Assembly (NCBI GenBank): GCA_021613335.1
Contig: JAJTWR010000159.1
Location: forward strand, 1,080,001 to 1,144,000
DNA: 64,000 nucleotides
Direction: 5' to 3'
Source: Whitmania pigra
Lineage: Eukaryota > Annelida > Clitellata > Hirudinida > Haemopidae
Within the stretch, counting starts at the first letter, position 1. Each line of letters opens with the position of its first letter. Positions 37,583 through 48,839 of this stretch are shown in pieces. The notes under the pieces were generated by a model. It saw only the letters and a program-made list of their open reading frames with translations. It was not told the DNA's origin and ran no database searches. Both the position numbers and the translations under genes were made by a program.

Positions 37583-38324
37583 AAGGAATCTTGCAGTGTA
37601 AAATGTGGGTTTTCTTTGGATGAATGACGATAGTTAAAACTGTTTTAAATTTCTCGCCAAAAATAATTTGCAACTTGTTTCAATTATTCAATTGTCTTAT
37701 TAAATTCGCTTATTAAAGCTGCAAGAAACCCTAGAAATTAATATATAGATGTAAGGAATCTTGCTTGCAAAAATGCATCTATTCCCACTCGATATAATGA
37801 ATTGTAGTTTTTAACTTTAGAAAGATTTGTGGCTGGAATTGTTCAAAATGGAGTTCTGCTATGCCTTTAAACTTGGTAGTTGCAGGCCGAACGTGTTTCT
37901 GATGGATCAAATATTTTTATTTTTGACAACAAAGTCTTTGCAGTCATTTTATTGAAATAATTTTAAAAACAGACGAAATTTATCATTTACTATGTTCCCG
38001 ACCAAACGTCCGCGCATTTGTTTTAAAGTCATTTTTGATAATACATAATAACAATGTCAAACCAATTGTTTTGTTACTGAATGAATCGTTTTAAAGTTTT
38101 ATGTGAACAAAAAGTTAAAAAGGAAAAATGCAGGAGGTATCTTTTTATTTAAGTACAAGTTTTTTAGTTTGACATCTTTAAAGAATATTTTTTCTATTTA
38201 ATAGTAAAATTAATGTTTATTAAAATGAAGGGCGGAGTCAACAACTAAAAAAATCAGACCAATCCGAAAAGCCTTCTCTCCGTATATTTACCGAATTAAT
38301 AGCGTCTACACTTTGAGCACGAGA
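37583..38324. other. Intergenic, nothing visible
   Basis: A+T-rich sequence with no open frames or repeats that I can support, leading to the start of the secreted PAN/CBM14 gene. Its promoter is presumably near the right end. Confidence 0.4.
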
Positions 38325-39559
38325 ATGTTGTTTCAAGTTTTGTTCGTTTTGCTGGTTAGTTTCAATCTGGAGCATTCGAAAGAGACGTATCGTCTCGTCG
38401 TCTCCTCGAATGAAAGTCACATGTGTGCCTTCTCTGGTGGTACTCAGACCGCCTTTTATACGGTCAACAAGTGTCAGCCGGAGTGTGCATTCATCTGCGG
38501 ACAAAGCAACGGTTGCAGTGGTTTTAACTATTATAAGCGAATTAACAGAAACTGCGAGCTTTTCTCTTCAAGTGAAAACGCCCGCTTAGAGGAATCAAAG
38601 GACAAAGTTTGCAGCTTTTTCCAGGTTACTTAACTTCAAAATTTCAGGCAAGCGGTGCTATTGCCTTATTTATTGAAAGTTTTGAGCGTCAATTTGTAGA
38701 TATTAGCAACAATTGCTTAGTAAATAGTAATAACAATTCATTCAGGTGCCTTGAAAAACATTTTAAGTTTGAGTTGCACGCAAGCTTATCTTCAATTAAA
38801 CTTCAATAAATACCAAATAAATATCTTCTTTAAAGACCGACAAAAAATTCAAAATACTTTTGTTGGAAAATTTACATTTCTAAATCATGGGATGTCAACG
38901 TTGATATGAATATATCGATTTGACAGAGGCAACATGGTGTGAAATTTCGACATCTTAATCGTGATAAAATATTGAATTTTTTTGGGGGGTTCCATTCACT
39001 CCAACTCACAGCACTGGTGCTCCTCGACATTGTGATGAATGACTTAAAAACATTGCAGAGTGAATGTTAAGAAACGTTAAATAAAGTCATTAGCCAGGGA
39101 TTCATGGATTAATAACATACTGATGAGTCTTATAATTTACAGGCCACATCGACAAAAGCAACGACATCAAAAGGCTCACAAAGTGTGTTTTTTTTTCTTA
39201 CTTTTAGATGCATGGTAACGGGTTTTGTTCAGTTATTGATGTTTTATTCCTTCTGGCAGTGCACATGAAAAGACTTTTATGAAGTCATTTTCAAAAAAAA
39301 AAGTTTACTGTAATTTTTGCTTTAAAACATTAATAAATTTTCAGTGATCACGAGCTTCGTCATGTTTTCAAGCACGACAGTAGGTGTTCCTAAAGTATAT
39401 GACTGCACCAATAGCAATCCGTGCTCTATGGAAACCAATGGGGCTCGATTCCCTCATCCAAACGTAGCAAATTATGTCGTTTGCAGTTGGACCCAGTGCA
39501 TCGTAATGCCATGTCCTCCTGGTACAACTTACATAGTTACGTCACAAAACTGCTTATGA
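38325..39559 (+). CDS. Secreted protein with PAN/apple-like and chitin-binding type-2 domains
   Basis: The first exon starts with ATG at 38325 and a signal peptide (MLFQVLFVLLVSFNLEHS). It continues into a Cys-rich region with PAN/apple spacing (CQPECAFICGQSNGCSGFNY, then CELF). A second exon (from 39345) ends with stop at 39559 and encodes a peritrophin-A/CBM14-type module (FPHPNVANYVVCSWTQC, then PCPPGTTYIVTSQNC). CBM14 modules bind chitin; PAN modules bind protein or carbohydrate. The product would act outside the cell, in mucus, cuticle or gut lining. The splice between the two parts is not settled. The first exon can end at 38631 (CAG|GTTACT), but the 39345 exon starts in phase 1, so a middle exon is needed. 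An open stretch after 38654 fits by phase, but would leave only a 23-base intron before it. Confidence 0.55.
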
Positions 39560-39959
39560 ACCTAAAAGCTCCTGCCGTATCTTTCAACTAAGTTTGAACA
39601 TTTAAAATAACATGACCATAAGATATTTTTTCTCTTTTGGAATGACATTTGGAATGATGGATGATTTGGATGATTTGAGCAATAAAACAATAGTTTTCAA
39701 CAGTCCATTATATGATCGAGTGCAGAATATTTTAAAACTGCATCATTGCATTCTCTATTTGCATCGACGTTTTAGTTTCACAGAATTTGCAATCAATATC
39801 TCGAATACAAATATTTTCGCCGTTTAAGTTCGTATACATTCTCCACTGCCTATGTTTTATAACAGTTCTCCAATAAATCGAAAATATTATAAATTCGCTT
39901 ACATGTTAATTTTTATTTATATTTTACATTTTATATTGATCGCATTAAAATTATAAGTT

Positions 39960-40560
39960 TAAAATGTTTAAAAGATACGTTAAAATCAACAAAATTTCTC
40001 GAAAATTTAAGTTATGGTATGACATTAAGAAGTTGTAACGATTTTAATTACCATATCTAAAATATTATAGTTATGGTTGAAAAAGAAGTTGCAAATCAAG
40101 AAATGTAAATAATAAAAGAAAATATTTATTTACATCTAAGGTATCGATTTGTGCTGCTGGACCCATGAAATTGCCTGGGCATTTTCCACTCTTAGACCCC
40201 TCTCGGTGTCCTGACTTTTGCATATGTAAAACAATAGCTTTCAACGCATCAACGACGAACATCTAACAGAAGCCATTATCATTATTATTTTGCTTTTCCA
40301 TTACCGGATTGAAAGGGATATATGCACTTGTGTTTGTCGCATAAGACATTAACAAACTTAACTTCTGAAGCACAGCCACGACAAAAATTCCTGGGCCCCT
40401 AAGGAAAATGGCCGCACGCTCCTATAAGAATGATAACTTTACAATATTGCAAAAATTAAAACTAACATCTGGTATACATTTAATGGAATCTCATAATTTT
40501 GCGTTCATTGTGATTTTTTCGTAATTTGGCAATGTGAGTTACATGTAACTCTTTAACCCT
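39960..40560. repeat. Dispersed repeat, copy 1 (related to 55555-57440)
   Basis: Two blocks are shared with the 55.5-57.4 kb region. One is TTTAAGTTATGGTATGACATTAA at 40005, like 55583. The other starts at CATCTGG (40468, like 57362) and runs through an A+T-rich stretch to ATTTGGCAATGT. They are diverged but collinear, so they look like the two outer parts of one element. The space 39560-39960 shows nothing else. Confidence 0.55.
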
Positions 40561-40779
40561 CATCCGATTTGCTTTGTAATCTTATTTTAAAAATTACAGT
40601 TATCTTTTAGGACATTGTAAACACATCATATCCATGTGTGGTACTGAAAAAAATATATAAAATGTTAAAGTAAATTACTGCTGGCATATTTTCTTAGGTT
40701 GTATATTTTAATTTTTAATTAGTTTATGACGTTGATATATCAATAAATTCATCATTTTGGAGCTAATTACATTTGTAAC

Positions 40780-41290
40780 TTTTTACAATTTATGTTCTCA
40801 ACACGTCTAGCTGCTTTTCGAGACGTTTGGACAATGTCTGCTGTCATGAAAATACCATGTTCCTGGAGCAGACATAATGGTAGTTCCATTCAGAGGGCGA
40901 TGTTCATTTAGGCATTAAACCTGCCAAATGGGGAATAAAGGTGATGCGCCACTTCCTATCCAATAAACGTGGAGGTTTATCTTGGGAGGCAACCAAATGA
41001 AGTCAGAGATCAGAATCAGGGTGCACGTGAAAACAATGATATCACCTTGGTTCAAATGTAGTCGGTGGAAGAAAACTTATATACAAGCGTTGCTCTGGCA
41101 GAAGAATTCCTATGTAGGAACCATGCTCAAGAATAAAGGAGACATTCCTCAAAGCACGTTAGCACAACACAGAGTCAAATTATCTTCGATCTTTGTATTC
41201 CATCTAGGCAACAAAAAAGAAGATAAATTTTATTTCTTCAGTCAAAAATGACAAGATGGTCCGAAACAAAAACCAGAGATGTCATCTGCG
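40780..41290 (+). pseudogene. piggyBac transposase remnant
   Basis: Across frames, conserved pieces of the piggyBac DDE transposase appear in order: RLAAFRDVW near 40810, VPFRGRCSF near 40880, KPAKWGIKV near 40920, and WQKNSYVGTMLKNKGDIPQ near 41100-41155, followed by SSIFVFHLGNKKEDK. Frameshifts and stops separate them, so it is inactive. No target TTAA ends were located. Confidence 0.75.
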
Positions 41291-41544
41291 CACGCGCGAG
41301 TATGAAGTGCTCCAAATGTCAATCACATTTTGTCAACAGATCAAATGTGACAAATGTATATAACTATACAATTTAGAAATATTATTCGTACCATTGAGCA
41401 ATTTTATAATTACACTGAATCTCAAACGAGCAATTTAATTAATTTTTATTTCACAAAAAGTATTGTTTAAAAACGTTTAATAGGGGTGCAATTTGAACAC
41501 AAAAACCAGGAACGTAATTTTTTAGCATGGACCGGGTGAGGGTT

Positions 41545-41612
41545 AAAGTCCTGAAGGGACCATTTTGACCTTTTTGCGGGGGAGGGCCTTCAACGTCAAG
41601 TCACGCCACTGC
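41545..41612 (-). mobile_element. Right end of a hAT-like element
   Basis: Read on the minus strand it begins CAGTGGCGTGACTTGACG and runs into a C-rich tract, the usual form of a hAT terminal inverted repeat. The rest of the element is not identified. Confidence 0.4.
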
Positions 41613-41811
41613 CTCAGATTACATAATATTTAAAATTTTAAGCATTAATTCATAAAATAGACAATTGATCGTTTAAATGTTAGTACAGTAAGCAAAATAA
41701 ATTAGAGAAATAATGATGAGTCAATGGTGAGCTGTTTATATAGACGTTTGAAAGCAGATAAATTTCGTCGACTGTAGCCAGGGACATCATTGCGGGTCCC
41801 TCGTCAAAATA

Positions 41812-41986
41812 CAGTCAATTCCGGATATAGTCGAGTCGGTTACAGTCAAGTTTCGGATACAGTCAAGCTGAACTCTTGCACAGTGTAAACCATACGTAGC
41901 TTACTATTTTCGATTATAGTAAATATTCGGTTATAGTCAAGTCAACAGCCTACAGTTTTGGACGTGACTATATCCGGAATTAACCG
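41812..41986. mobile_element. 175-base pogo/Tigger-like MITE
   Basis: The left end CAGTCAATTCCGGATATAGT and the inverse of the right end (CGGTTAATTCCGGATATAGT) match over about 25 bases, with TA directly outside both ends (41810-41811, 41987-41988). The inside holds further TATAGTCAAGTC-type copies. TA targets and these ends fit the pogo/Tigger branch of Tc1/mariner. Confidence 0.85.
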
Positions 41987-42409
41987 TATTTAGAAATTTT
42001 GTCACTATAATAAAACCTGTAAATCGAGGTAAATGTTACAATCAAGGTTCAACATTCGTGCATACATGGTGCTAAATTAAAATATAGAAATGACTTTTGC
42101 AAAGGTAAACGCTGTTTGTCATCTAATTTGAATTTATTTGTTTTACAGTTAATCAAAATGAAAGTAGTAATTTTTGGTGGTCAAACACGCACCGAGGCGC
42201 TTTAAATTAGCCAACTCTAATCATCGGTGAGTCTATCAGTTTTTCATTTCATCATAATTGTGTCCTTATCTGCAACGACCGTTACATCATACAGCCTTAG
42301 CAAAAGATAACCAGCCACATGCTACGTGTACAGATTTGTGTGCACTAAGCAAACTGGTGTTTCGACGGAGATTAAGCTACACAAGTTCTTAAAAACGATG
42401 TAATTGTGT

Positions 42410-43603
42410 GGAATCGACTTTTGCGACATGCAAGCTACAACAAAACTTTGCGGGCTTTTCTGCGTGCAGACAGTTCATTTATACTGTTGTAATCAATCGT
42501 TCTTGCAAGTCGATTCATGCAAGTGTGATTACCTTCCACTGCCAGCATTCCAAGGCTGGTCAGGCGTTCTTGACAAATTGTCGATCTCAGAACATGTTTA
42601 ACTCGGGCCAATGTGATGAAAGATCGTTCTGCTTGAGCAACGGTAACCGGAAGAGTGCAGAAGATACGTATCATAATGACAACTTTTGGAAACAATGTAT
42701 CGATTTTCAAAGTGTGTAGACGGTTCAGCAAGTCGAATGGCGACAGACTTGTCTGTCCGAGGTTTGCAACGTGTATATAGTTTTCAGATGATCTAGCTCA
42801 TTCAACAGCATATCGACTGAATTTTTAAGAAGCCGACTGTATTCATAGAATTCCCACCAATTTCCCTTCTAGAGTAAGTGATGCATAAACTTCTACGGGC
42901 ACAGCCCTGTCGTGTAGAGACGCAACAATAAACGCTTCGCTCAACAAGCGCCGACTTTTCGACTGCATCAGTTATATGAGAAAATGTCATGAACGGTTAG
43001 GTTTGTAAACTAACATGTGGTACAGAAATGAGTCCAATGCCATTATATAAATTGCAAGAAGGCGTTATAAAATGGTTGACTCGAAGTGAGCGTTTTTCCT
43101 TTATTAAATGACACAATAACATAGCTGTTGTTATTTATTATAGCAACAGATATGCTCGTTCAATATCGTGATAGTTTGACAAATTAAATATGTAAGATTT
43201 TTACATCCTTTAGACCAAAAATCAACTTTAGCAGTAATCTATTGTGTATAACTCCATAGAAATAGAAGTGATGGTAAATCAAACCTTTCCTGCTAGGGAA
43301 CAACACAAATCAAAGGATCTGTAATGGTCCGTTTCGCCTGAAGTGGTGTGGGCGTCCTACATTTATACACCCGAGTTATCGAGTTTATACACCCTACGTG
43401 AAATGGACTGTTCGTTCGGCAGTATATAAAAGTATTTTACAGTATGTAAAACTGTGGGGCTATTAGGACATTATATTCTGTCGCCTACAGTAAACGAAGA
43501 GACGTGCAAAAATTGACATGATCGGACCGGCCGGGCCCCCTTACAGATGCGGGCCCCCTGGCAGTGACCCCACCTGCCCCCCTCTCGGCGTTACTGCGTC
43601 CTG
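42410..43603 (-). mobile_element. hAT element fragment, twin copy 1
   Basis: The minus strand encodes a hAT C-terminal dimerisation region like that of ZMYM1-type transposases (LPVTVAQAERSFITLARVK at about 42650, then LTSLGMLAVEG), inactive and without its catalytic core. The right end reads CAGTAACGCCGAGAGGGGGG on the minus strand, a hAT-type terminus. The copy at 54165-55318 matches nearly throughout; copy 1 has about 58 extra bases near 42730-42790. Confidence 0.8.
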
Positions 43604-43614
43604 TGAGAGATTGA

Positions 43615-43860
43615 TATACTTGTCCGATGACACATGGCGGCTGTAAAAGTTCAGCAGATCATGCTCAGCGAAAGCTGTTTTCAAGTCACTGTCATTCTGA
43701 ATGTCAGTTCCAGATAGCATTTGTGAGCAGCGTCCGTGGGATCAATTGAAAACTGATTACTGATTAGCTTCATGGGGCCAACGTACCTTCTGAAATCTTG
43801 GAACTTTTGCTCGAAATCATCAGCAAGTTTGGTAACAGATGTGGATTTGTTGAGCGCTAA
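43615..43860 (-). pseudogene. hAT transposase fragment (GTF2IRD2/ZBED5-like)
   Basis: On the minus strand, pieces such as ADDFEQKFQDFRRYVGPMKL, ISNQFSIDPTD and DLLNFYSRHVSSDKYI follow each other across frames. They match the region before the dimerisation domain of this hAT lineage. It is short and broken, and abuts the end of the previous hAT copy. Confidence 0.6.
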
Positions 43861-44069
43861 TAGTCATTGATAATAGATTTTTTTAAATTTTAAAACTCTA
43901 AGTAAAATTTTATATCATAAACTTATTGCTTTTATTTTTATTATACAATTGCATTTATTTAATTAGCATCTTTGGAATTAGAAATAATTAAAGGTGAGAA
44001 TTACTTTAAGTATCAATATCTTTTAAAGCTGCACTTATATGGATTTGTTGAGCGCTAATAGTCATAATA

Positions 44070-47000
44070 ATGAAATACACAAGCTTTCAAGACACCTTGA
44101 TGGAGTTAATAGTTAGAAACTTCAAAACAATATTTGATAGGCTGGTGAAAGGTTAGTTTCCACGCTTATTAATTTGATTAAAAAAATTGAATGTGTATTT
44201 TTGCAGATCGGGAAAGGAAGAAAATGTTGCTTCCACCATGCCTTTTTGAGAGAATTATATTCAAAAGCAAAGAATTAAAATGGCGCATTGATTATTCTGA
44301 TTACATACCTTATAGAGATATTCTTAATTGGAAGAATATTGACATGAGGTCCTGCAATAAGTATTATGTCAAGTCCGCTAAACTGAATAAAGTGAAAGAT
44401 TATCCGCTGATATCGCTTGCAATTTCTGTATCTGAGATTAATAAAATAGGTATGAAAAACCTTTGCTATTTAAGATCCACAATTGAGTGTCTGGTTCTTC
44501 GTTATAAATGCAGGTAGTTTATCTTGTTTTTTTACCTTCGGATGTCATTGAAAAGTCTGGGCTATAGATTTGAAATCATCTAGACAGTTTTATTATAAAA
44601 TCATTCAATATTTCAATAAATAGAAGACTAAAATAATTTCAGACATACACAAAGGTTTCTTAAACATCAGTTTCCAAGACTCAAGAAGTTACATTTGGAG
44701 AATGATGACATGGAAATTAATTTTGAAAAACCGATAATTTTGGATCTTCAACGTTTTTCTGATACTTTGGAGGAACTTAGCTTAAAAAACGAATCCTTTG
44801 ATGAAACTTCTATCAAATCCATTGCAAGCCTTAAGCATCTCAAGGTTTTATCTCTTCAAAATGCGAGATCAACTTGTGAAAGTCAATTCTTTCTGGAAAG
44901 CTTAAAATCACTGGATCAATTGAGGTAGTTTTTTTAAGTTTAATTAAATTCTTAGATTATGCGCAAACTTACATCTTAATTTTACTATCCTAAGCCTTGT
45001 AATATTTACAGGACATTGGATTTACGGGGATCGATATCGGAACAAATTCAGGACAAATTGCTTGCTGTGATATCAAAACTCCCAAATTTAGAAAATTTTG
45101 ATATGTCTGATAACTCTGAAATAAGGTGAGTGTTTTGTATAATCATCATCACTTGACTGATTCTTTAACAAATCGATGTTTTGCAGGGAAGACTGGATTT
45201 TAGAATGTATGAGGTGTAAGAAGTGGAAGAAATTTGGAATGATTGACTGCCGTGAAAAGTTTTCTCCTTACGCCAGATTCAAACCATTGGCCAATCAGGT
45301 TGCCATTTTTTTAGTTTTAATGGAATTAGTACAAATTAGGTTATTAGTATTCTAAATCATTTTAAAATTGTTTGATAAATTTTGTAGATTGTTGCCAATT
45401 ACGACGACACAATTGTCTCCATTCTTGAGCATTACAATCAAGATTTTGATATGGAGTCATATGTCATTAAACGTATTATTGATATTATTCACTTAATACC
45501 CTTTGATCACGTACCAAAGATTGAAAATGTAAGAAACCAGAGCTTTAGTTATTAAGAAAGTTATGTAATATATAATAACTAATATCTGAAGAGGCTTAAT
45601 GTCATTAAATTTAAAAATACGACACAGAAACCATATTTGAATCATATGTTTGATTGAACTTTATCTCCTTGAATATCTGGAATCGTGCAGGTTAGCCGAA
45701 TGGGTTACGTGCCTGCATACGGCGGTAATGGCAACAGTCGTAATGTGTCGTGTTCGAAACCCAGCCTGCACTGCCGCCAGCGCCCTTGGGAAGGAGCGCT
45801 ATATAAATGGTTACAAGAAACGCCTCTGACGCTATGCATATGGCGCTATATAAATGAAGTTACAATCTGTTTATCAAGAGCGTTTTGAATGCGTTTACAC
45901 TGTGTCATAGTGATAACCTCGAGGTTAATACTGATAAGAAAATCCTTGATAAGGTTGATAGAGTGATGTAGCAGAGCAATTTGTTGGTCGTTTGGAGATC
46001 ACGAGTGGACAATTTGCTTTTTAAACACTTGAAATCGATTGCTGTTTTATAAGTAATGAACTACGTGTATAAGTACAAGTATGTTTGGAATGTTGAGAAT
46101 TATTAGACACGAAATAGCAAATTTTATCATTTATGTTATTTAATCGAGGCCCAACCAAAGTTTTTGTAGATTTACGCCTCTATCTTATTTGATTCGCTTT
46201 CCCACTTATTTTCTATTAATATTGATTATTTATAACTTGTTTGTTATTTCATAATCTTTTTATAATTCCAGGGTTTCCTAGATGCATTTCAGCGCAACTT
46301 TTATAAAACGTCTATTGGGTAGTTTGGCAATTTGATGTCAAATATTTTAAAAATTTCTCTAAATTTCAATCTTTGACAGACAAATAACGAGATATTTGGA
46401 AACCGGAATATGCACACACGATTTCATAATGTAAGATACCAAACCTGAAAAATCAACCTTTGCCAGGCACATAAGGCCATAGAAATATACTTTTACCGTT
46501 ATAATTAGTTTTTTATTCAATTAAGCATCCAAGCGAAATGTTGAAATAAATTGTAACTATTTTAGGAAGCTACTTAATGTCATTATGTCGAAACCTCAAT
46601 GTTTCAGGAGGAGAGTAAGGATGATTAATTTTTATATTGATTTTATTAATAATTTGATAAAATTAGTAATAGTTTGTAATAATAAGTTGACTTTTCTCAG
46701 CCACTTAGTTCAGGTAAAAGAATGGTTGACATTGTGAGTCTTCACTTCTACTTAAATTCTTATTTCAATTTGTCATATAATATTTTAAATGTTATTTAAG
46801 ATCATGAATAAACATGTAGCTCGAGCGCTGTTGGAAATTGTTCGAAAAAATGTGAACATAGGTCTGTGCTTAGAATTACAATGGTCTATCTTGCTTACCT
46901 ATTGCGAGGACGATAGAAGCCATGTGAGAGATGTGATTAGCTATGAAGTAGGTTGAGTTTATTACATTAATTTGTCATGAAAATGCCGCGTTTACTATTA

Positions 47001-47182
47001 AATGTTACTTCTGGTGCTACATGATGTTACATCGGCAACCTTGAAATACTTGTTTTGCTGACTTTAAAATACATTTTTATTTTTAGATGGTCAAAAAAGC
47101 TGAATGTGGACAGCTGACTGACGATGAAGTTAAGGTATGGGTGAAGAACGTGTTGTTGAAAATTAATAAGACTGAAACCTGA
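44070..47182 (+). CDS. ZYG11/ZER1-like leucine-rich repeat protein, probably shortened
   Basis: Twelve exons join in phase to give about 486 residues: 44070-44151, 44207-44513, 44643-44924, 45012-45125, 45187-45298, 45388-45528, 46272-46318, 46380-46430, 46567-46615, 46701-46733, 46801-46947 and 47087-47182. The N-terminus (FQDTLMELIVRNFKTIFDRL, then LPPCLFERIIFKS) resembles the VHL-box lead of CUL2 substrate receptors. LRRs follow (FPRLKKLHLEND, LRTLDLRGS, LPNLENFDMSDNSEIRED), then helices (ILEHYNQDFDMESYVIKRII; NKHVARALLEIVRKNV) like the ARM region of ZYG11. These receptors mark proteins for ubiquitination. The family is usually over 700 residues. Here the last exon either reads through to a stop at 47180-47182 or was spliced at 47134 to exons no longer seen, since transposons begin about 370 bases on. 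Family assignment is moderate. Confidence 0.55.
45660..45880 (+). repeat. tRNA-derived SINE, copy 1, in an intron
   Basis: A pol III-type head has an A-box-like TTAGCCGAATGGGTTACG and a B-box-like TGTTCGAAACCCA. The tail TATGGCGCTATATAAATGAA follows. The same order of blocks occurs in the copy at 49205. It lies in the 743-base intron of the LRR gene. Confidence 0.75.
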
Positions 47183-47554
47183 ATATTTGAAATTGTTCAG
47201 TGTATTATGTGACAATTTAATATTTTAATGCCGACAAACTCATATTTACAAGTCTAGGGGAAAGCAATATCTTATAGAGAGATAAAAACTAAAAACCATT
47301 CAGAGCCAAAGATCATATATAACAAAGACCCTGAAAATTATTTGTATCTGTAGCCAAGATAGTTAGTATAGGGAGTAAATATGTTTTGGCATCGACGTTC
47401 ATCTTTTAAGAGACTTAGGATTGTGCCCTAAAAATGTTACTAAATTTTAAAAAATATGCTATTGGTAAAGTATCCTATTGATTATTGTTATTATTATAAA
47501 CTTGATTAGATCTACTATGTATGTTTTGTTTATACTTGTTTTTTGGATGGGGCT
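47183..47554. other. 3' flank of the LRR gene, nothing visible
   Basis: A+T-rich, no gene or repeat I can support; a hAT terminus starts at about 47558. Confidence 0.4.
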
Positions 47555-47557
47555 AGA

Positions 47558-48175
47558 CCAGGGTCTTAAGTTTTTTTAGCCGAGGGCCACATTGCTGACT
47601 CCTGAAGCCTAGGCGGGCCTAACGTAGAAGAATTTTAACATACTGAATTGCGGTGAATTAATAACAAGCTATTTATTGCGTAGCTACGGTGTAAATTCAA
47701 TTCACCAAAAAGACTTTTCATTCCTGAGGTCTAATGCAATTCCGAAACTGCAATTCAGAATATCAATAACAATTAACTTGGTTTTTCGTTAGTACCGGTT
47801 AACATGAGAAACATGAAACTGATGCATTTCTGACATAATTATATCCAATCGCAGTTCAAAGTGAGGGGCTCCGATCATAAGTAGGGCATTCAAATGATCA
47901 TCAGTCGTTTGTGATCTGTGACAGGATTTCATGTACTTAATTTTTGAAAAAGTCTTCTCATACAAACACGTAGCGCCAAAGGCTGAAATGAATTCACGAG
48001 CAAACTTTTTTAAGCAAACACGTTGGTCAGATAGAATGCAGTAGAACTCAATCAAATTTCCTTCTTTAAATTTGTCTTATAGGTTATCATTGGATTGCAC
48101 ATCGATAGCCTCCATTTGTAAATCGAGAGGCCAGTCTTCAATGACATTGTCAAATGGATTTTCAAAGGAAATTTA
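47558..48175 (-). pseudogene. hAT transposase C-terminal part (GTF2IRD2/ZBED5-like) with its terminal repeat
   Basis: The minus strand encodes NPFDNVIEDWPLDLQMEA, one in-frame stop, then LIEFYCILSDQ, FISAFGATCLYEKTFSKIKY and QTTDDHLNALLMIG, the hAT dimerisation region. Its 3' terminal repeat is CAGGGTCTTAAGTTTTTTTA at 47558, with the usual GGGCCACATTGC just inside. It is broken on the right by another hAT piece at 48196. Confidence 0.75.
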
Positions 48176-48195
48176 TGAAGAACATGCATCGAAAT

Positions 48196-48570
48196 CTGAC
48201 GGACATAGGCGCCAACTTAAGGGGGGCAAAGCATTTTTTGTCCCCCCAATAATTTTCAACTTCCGCCACAGCTGAACGATCTTTCTCGAGACTTCGGAGG
48301 TTAAAAACTTACCTTAGATCAACAATGGGTCAAAAGCTGCTTAATTCCGTATCGATTCTTCAGTTTCACAAGGATTTGGCAAATGAAATGAATTTAGATG
48401 ACGTTATTAACGAACTTATTTCAAGAAATGAGAAGAGAAAATTAACTTTTTATATGTACAAATTGTTTATGTACGATCTTTTGTTATTGAGAGAGCATTC
48501 GTTATTTATGCTCAAACAAACCGTTAGTCATTGTTATAATTTTATTTCTCTTTTAATTTGTAAATAAAGA
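48196..48570 (+). pseudogene. Second hAT fragment (ZMYM1-like C-terminus)
   Basis: On the plus strand, ATAERSFSRLRRLKTYLRS, then MGQKLLNSVSILQFHKD and MNLDDVINELISRNEKRK form a clear hAT dimerisation domain. A terminal-repeat-like CGCCAACTTAAGGGGGGCAA at 48209 sits only about 50 bases in front, so the body of the element was deleted. Confidence 0.75.
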
Positions 48571-48839
48571 GCATTCACAGAGTTACAAATTTTTGCTTTA
48601 CTTGTAGTAATTATTTTAAAATTTCAATATCCTCATGCGCAAAGCTTGATTTAAAACACAAAAATTATAAAGAAATCATGAAACTTCTTATTCCAACATC
48701 TTGGAAGTTTGTTTTAAACCATATAAGCTTTTCTTGAGATGACAAATTCTCCCTGAACCATCATTACATCCTTCTGGTTGTGTCATGTAAATATTTTATT
48801 CTAGATCACCGTAAAGAAAAACAGTAGACACATTGCAAC

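Noticed and set aside
42404..42719. Plus-strand open frames with Cys-rich translation, also seen at 54088-54449
   Set aside because: These are antisense shadows of the hAT dimerisation region, which is the meaningful minus-strand reading.
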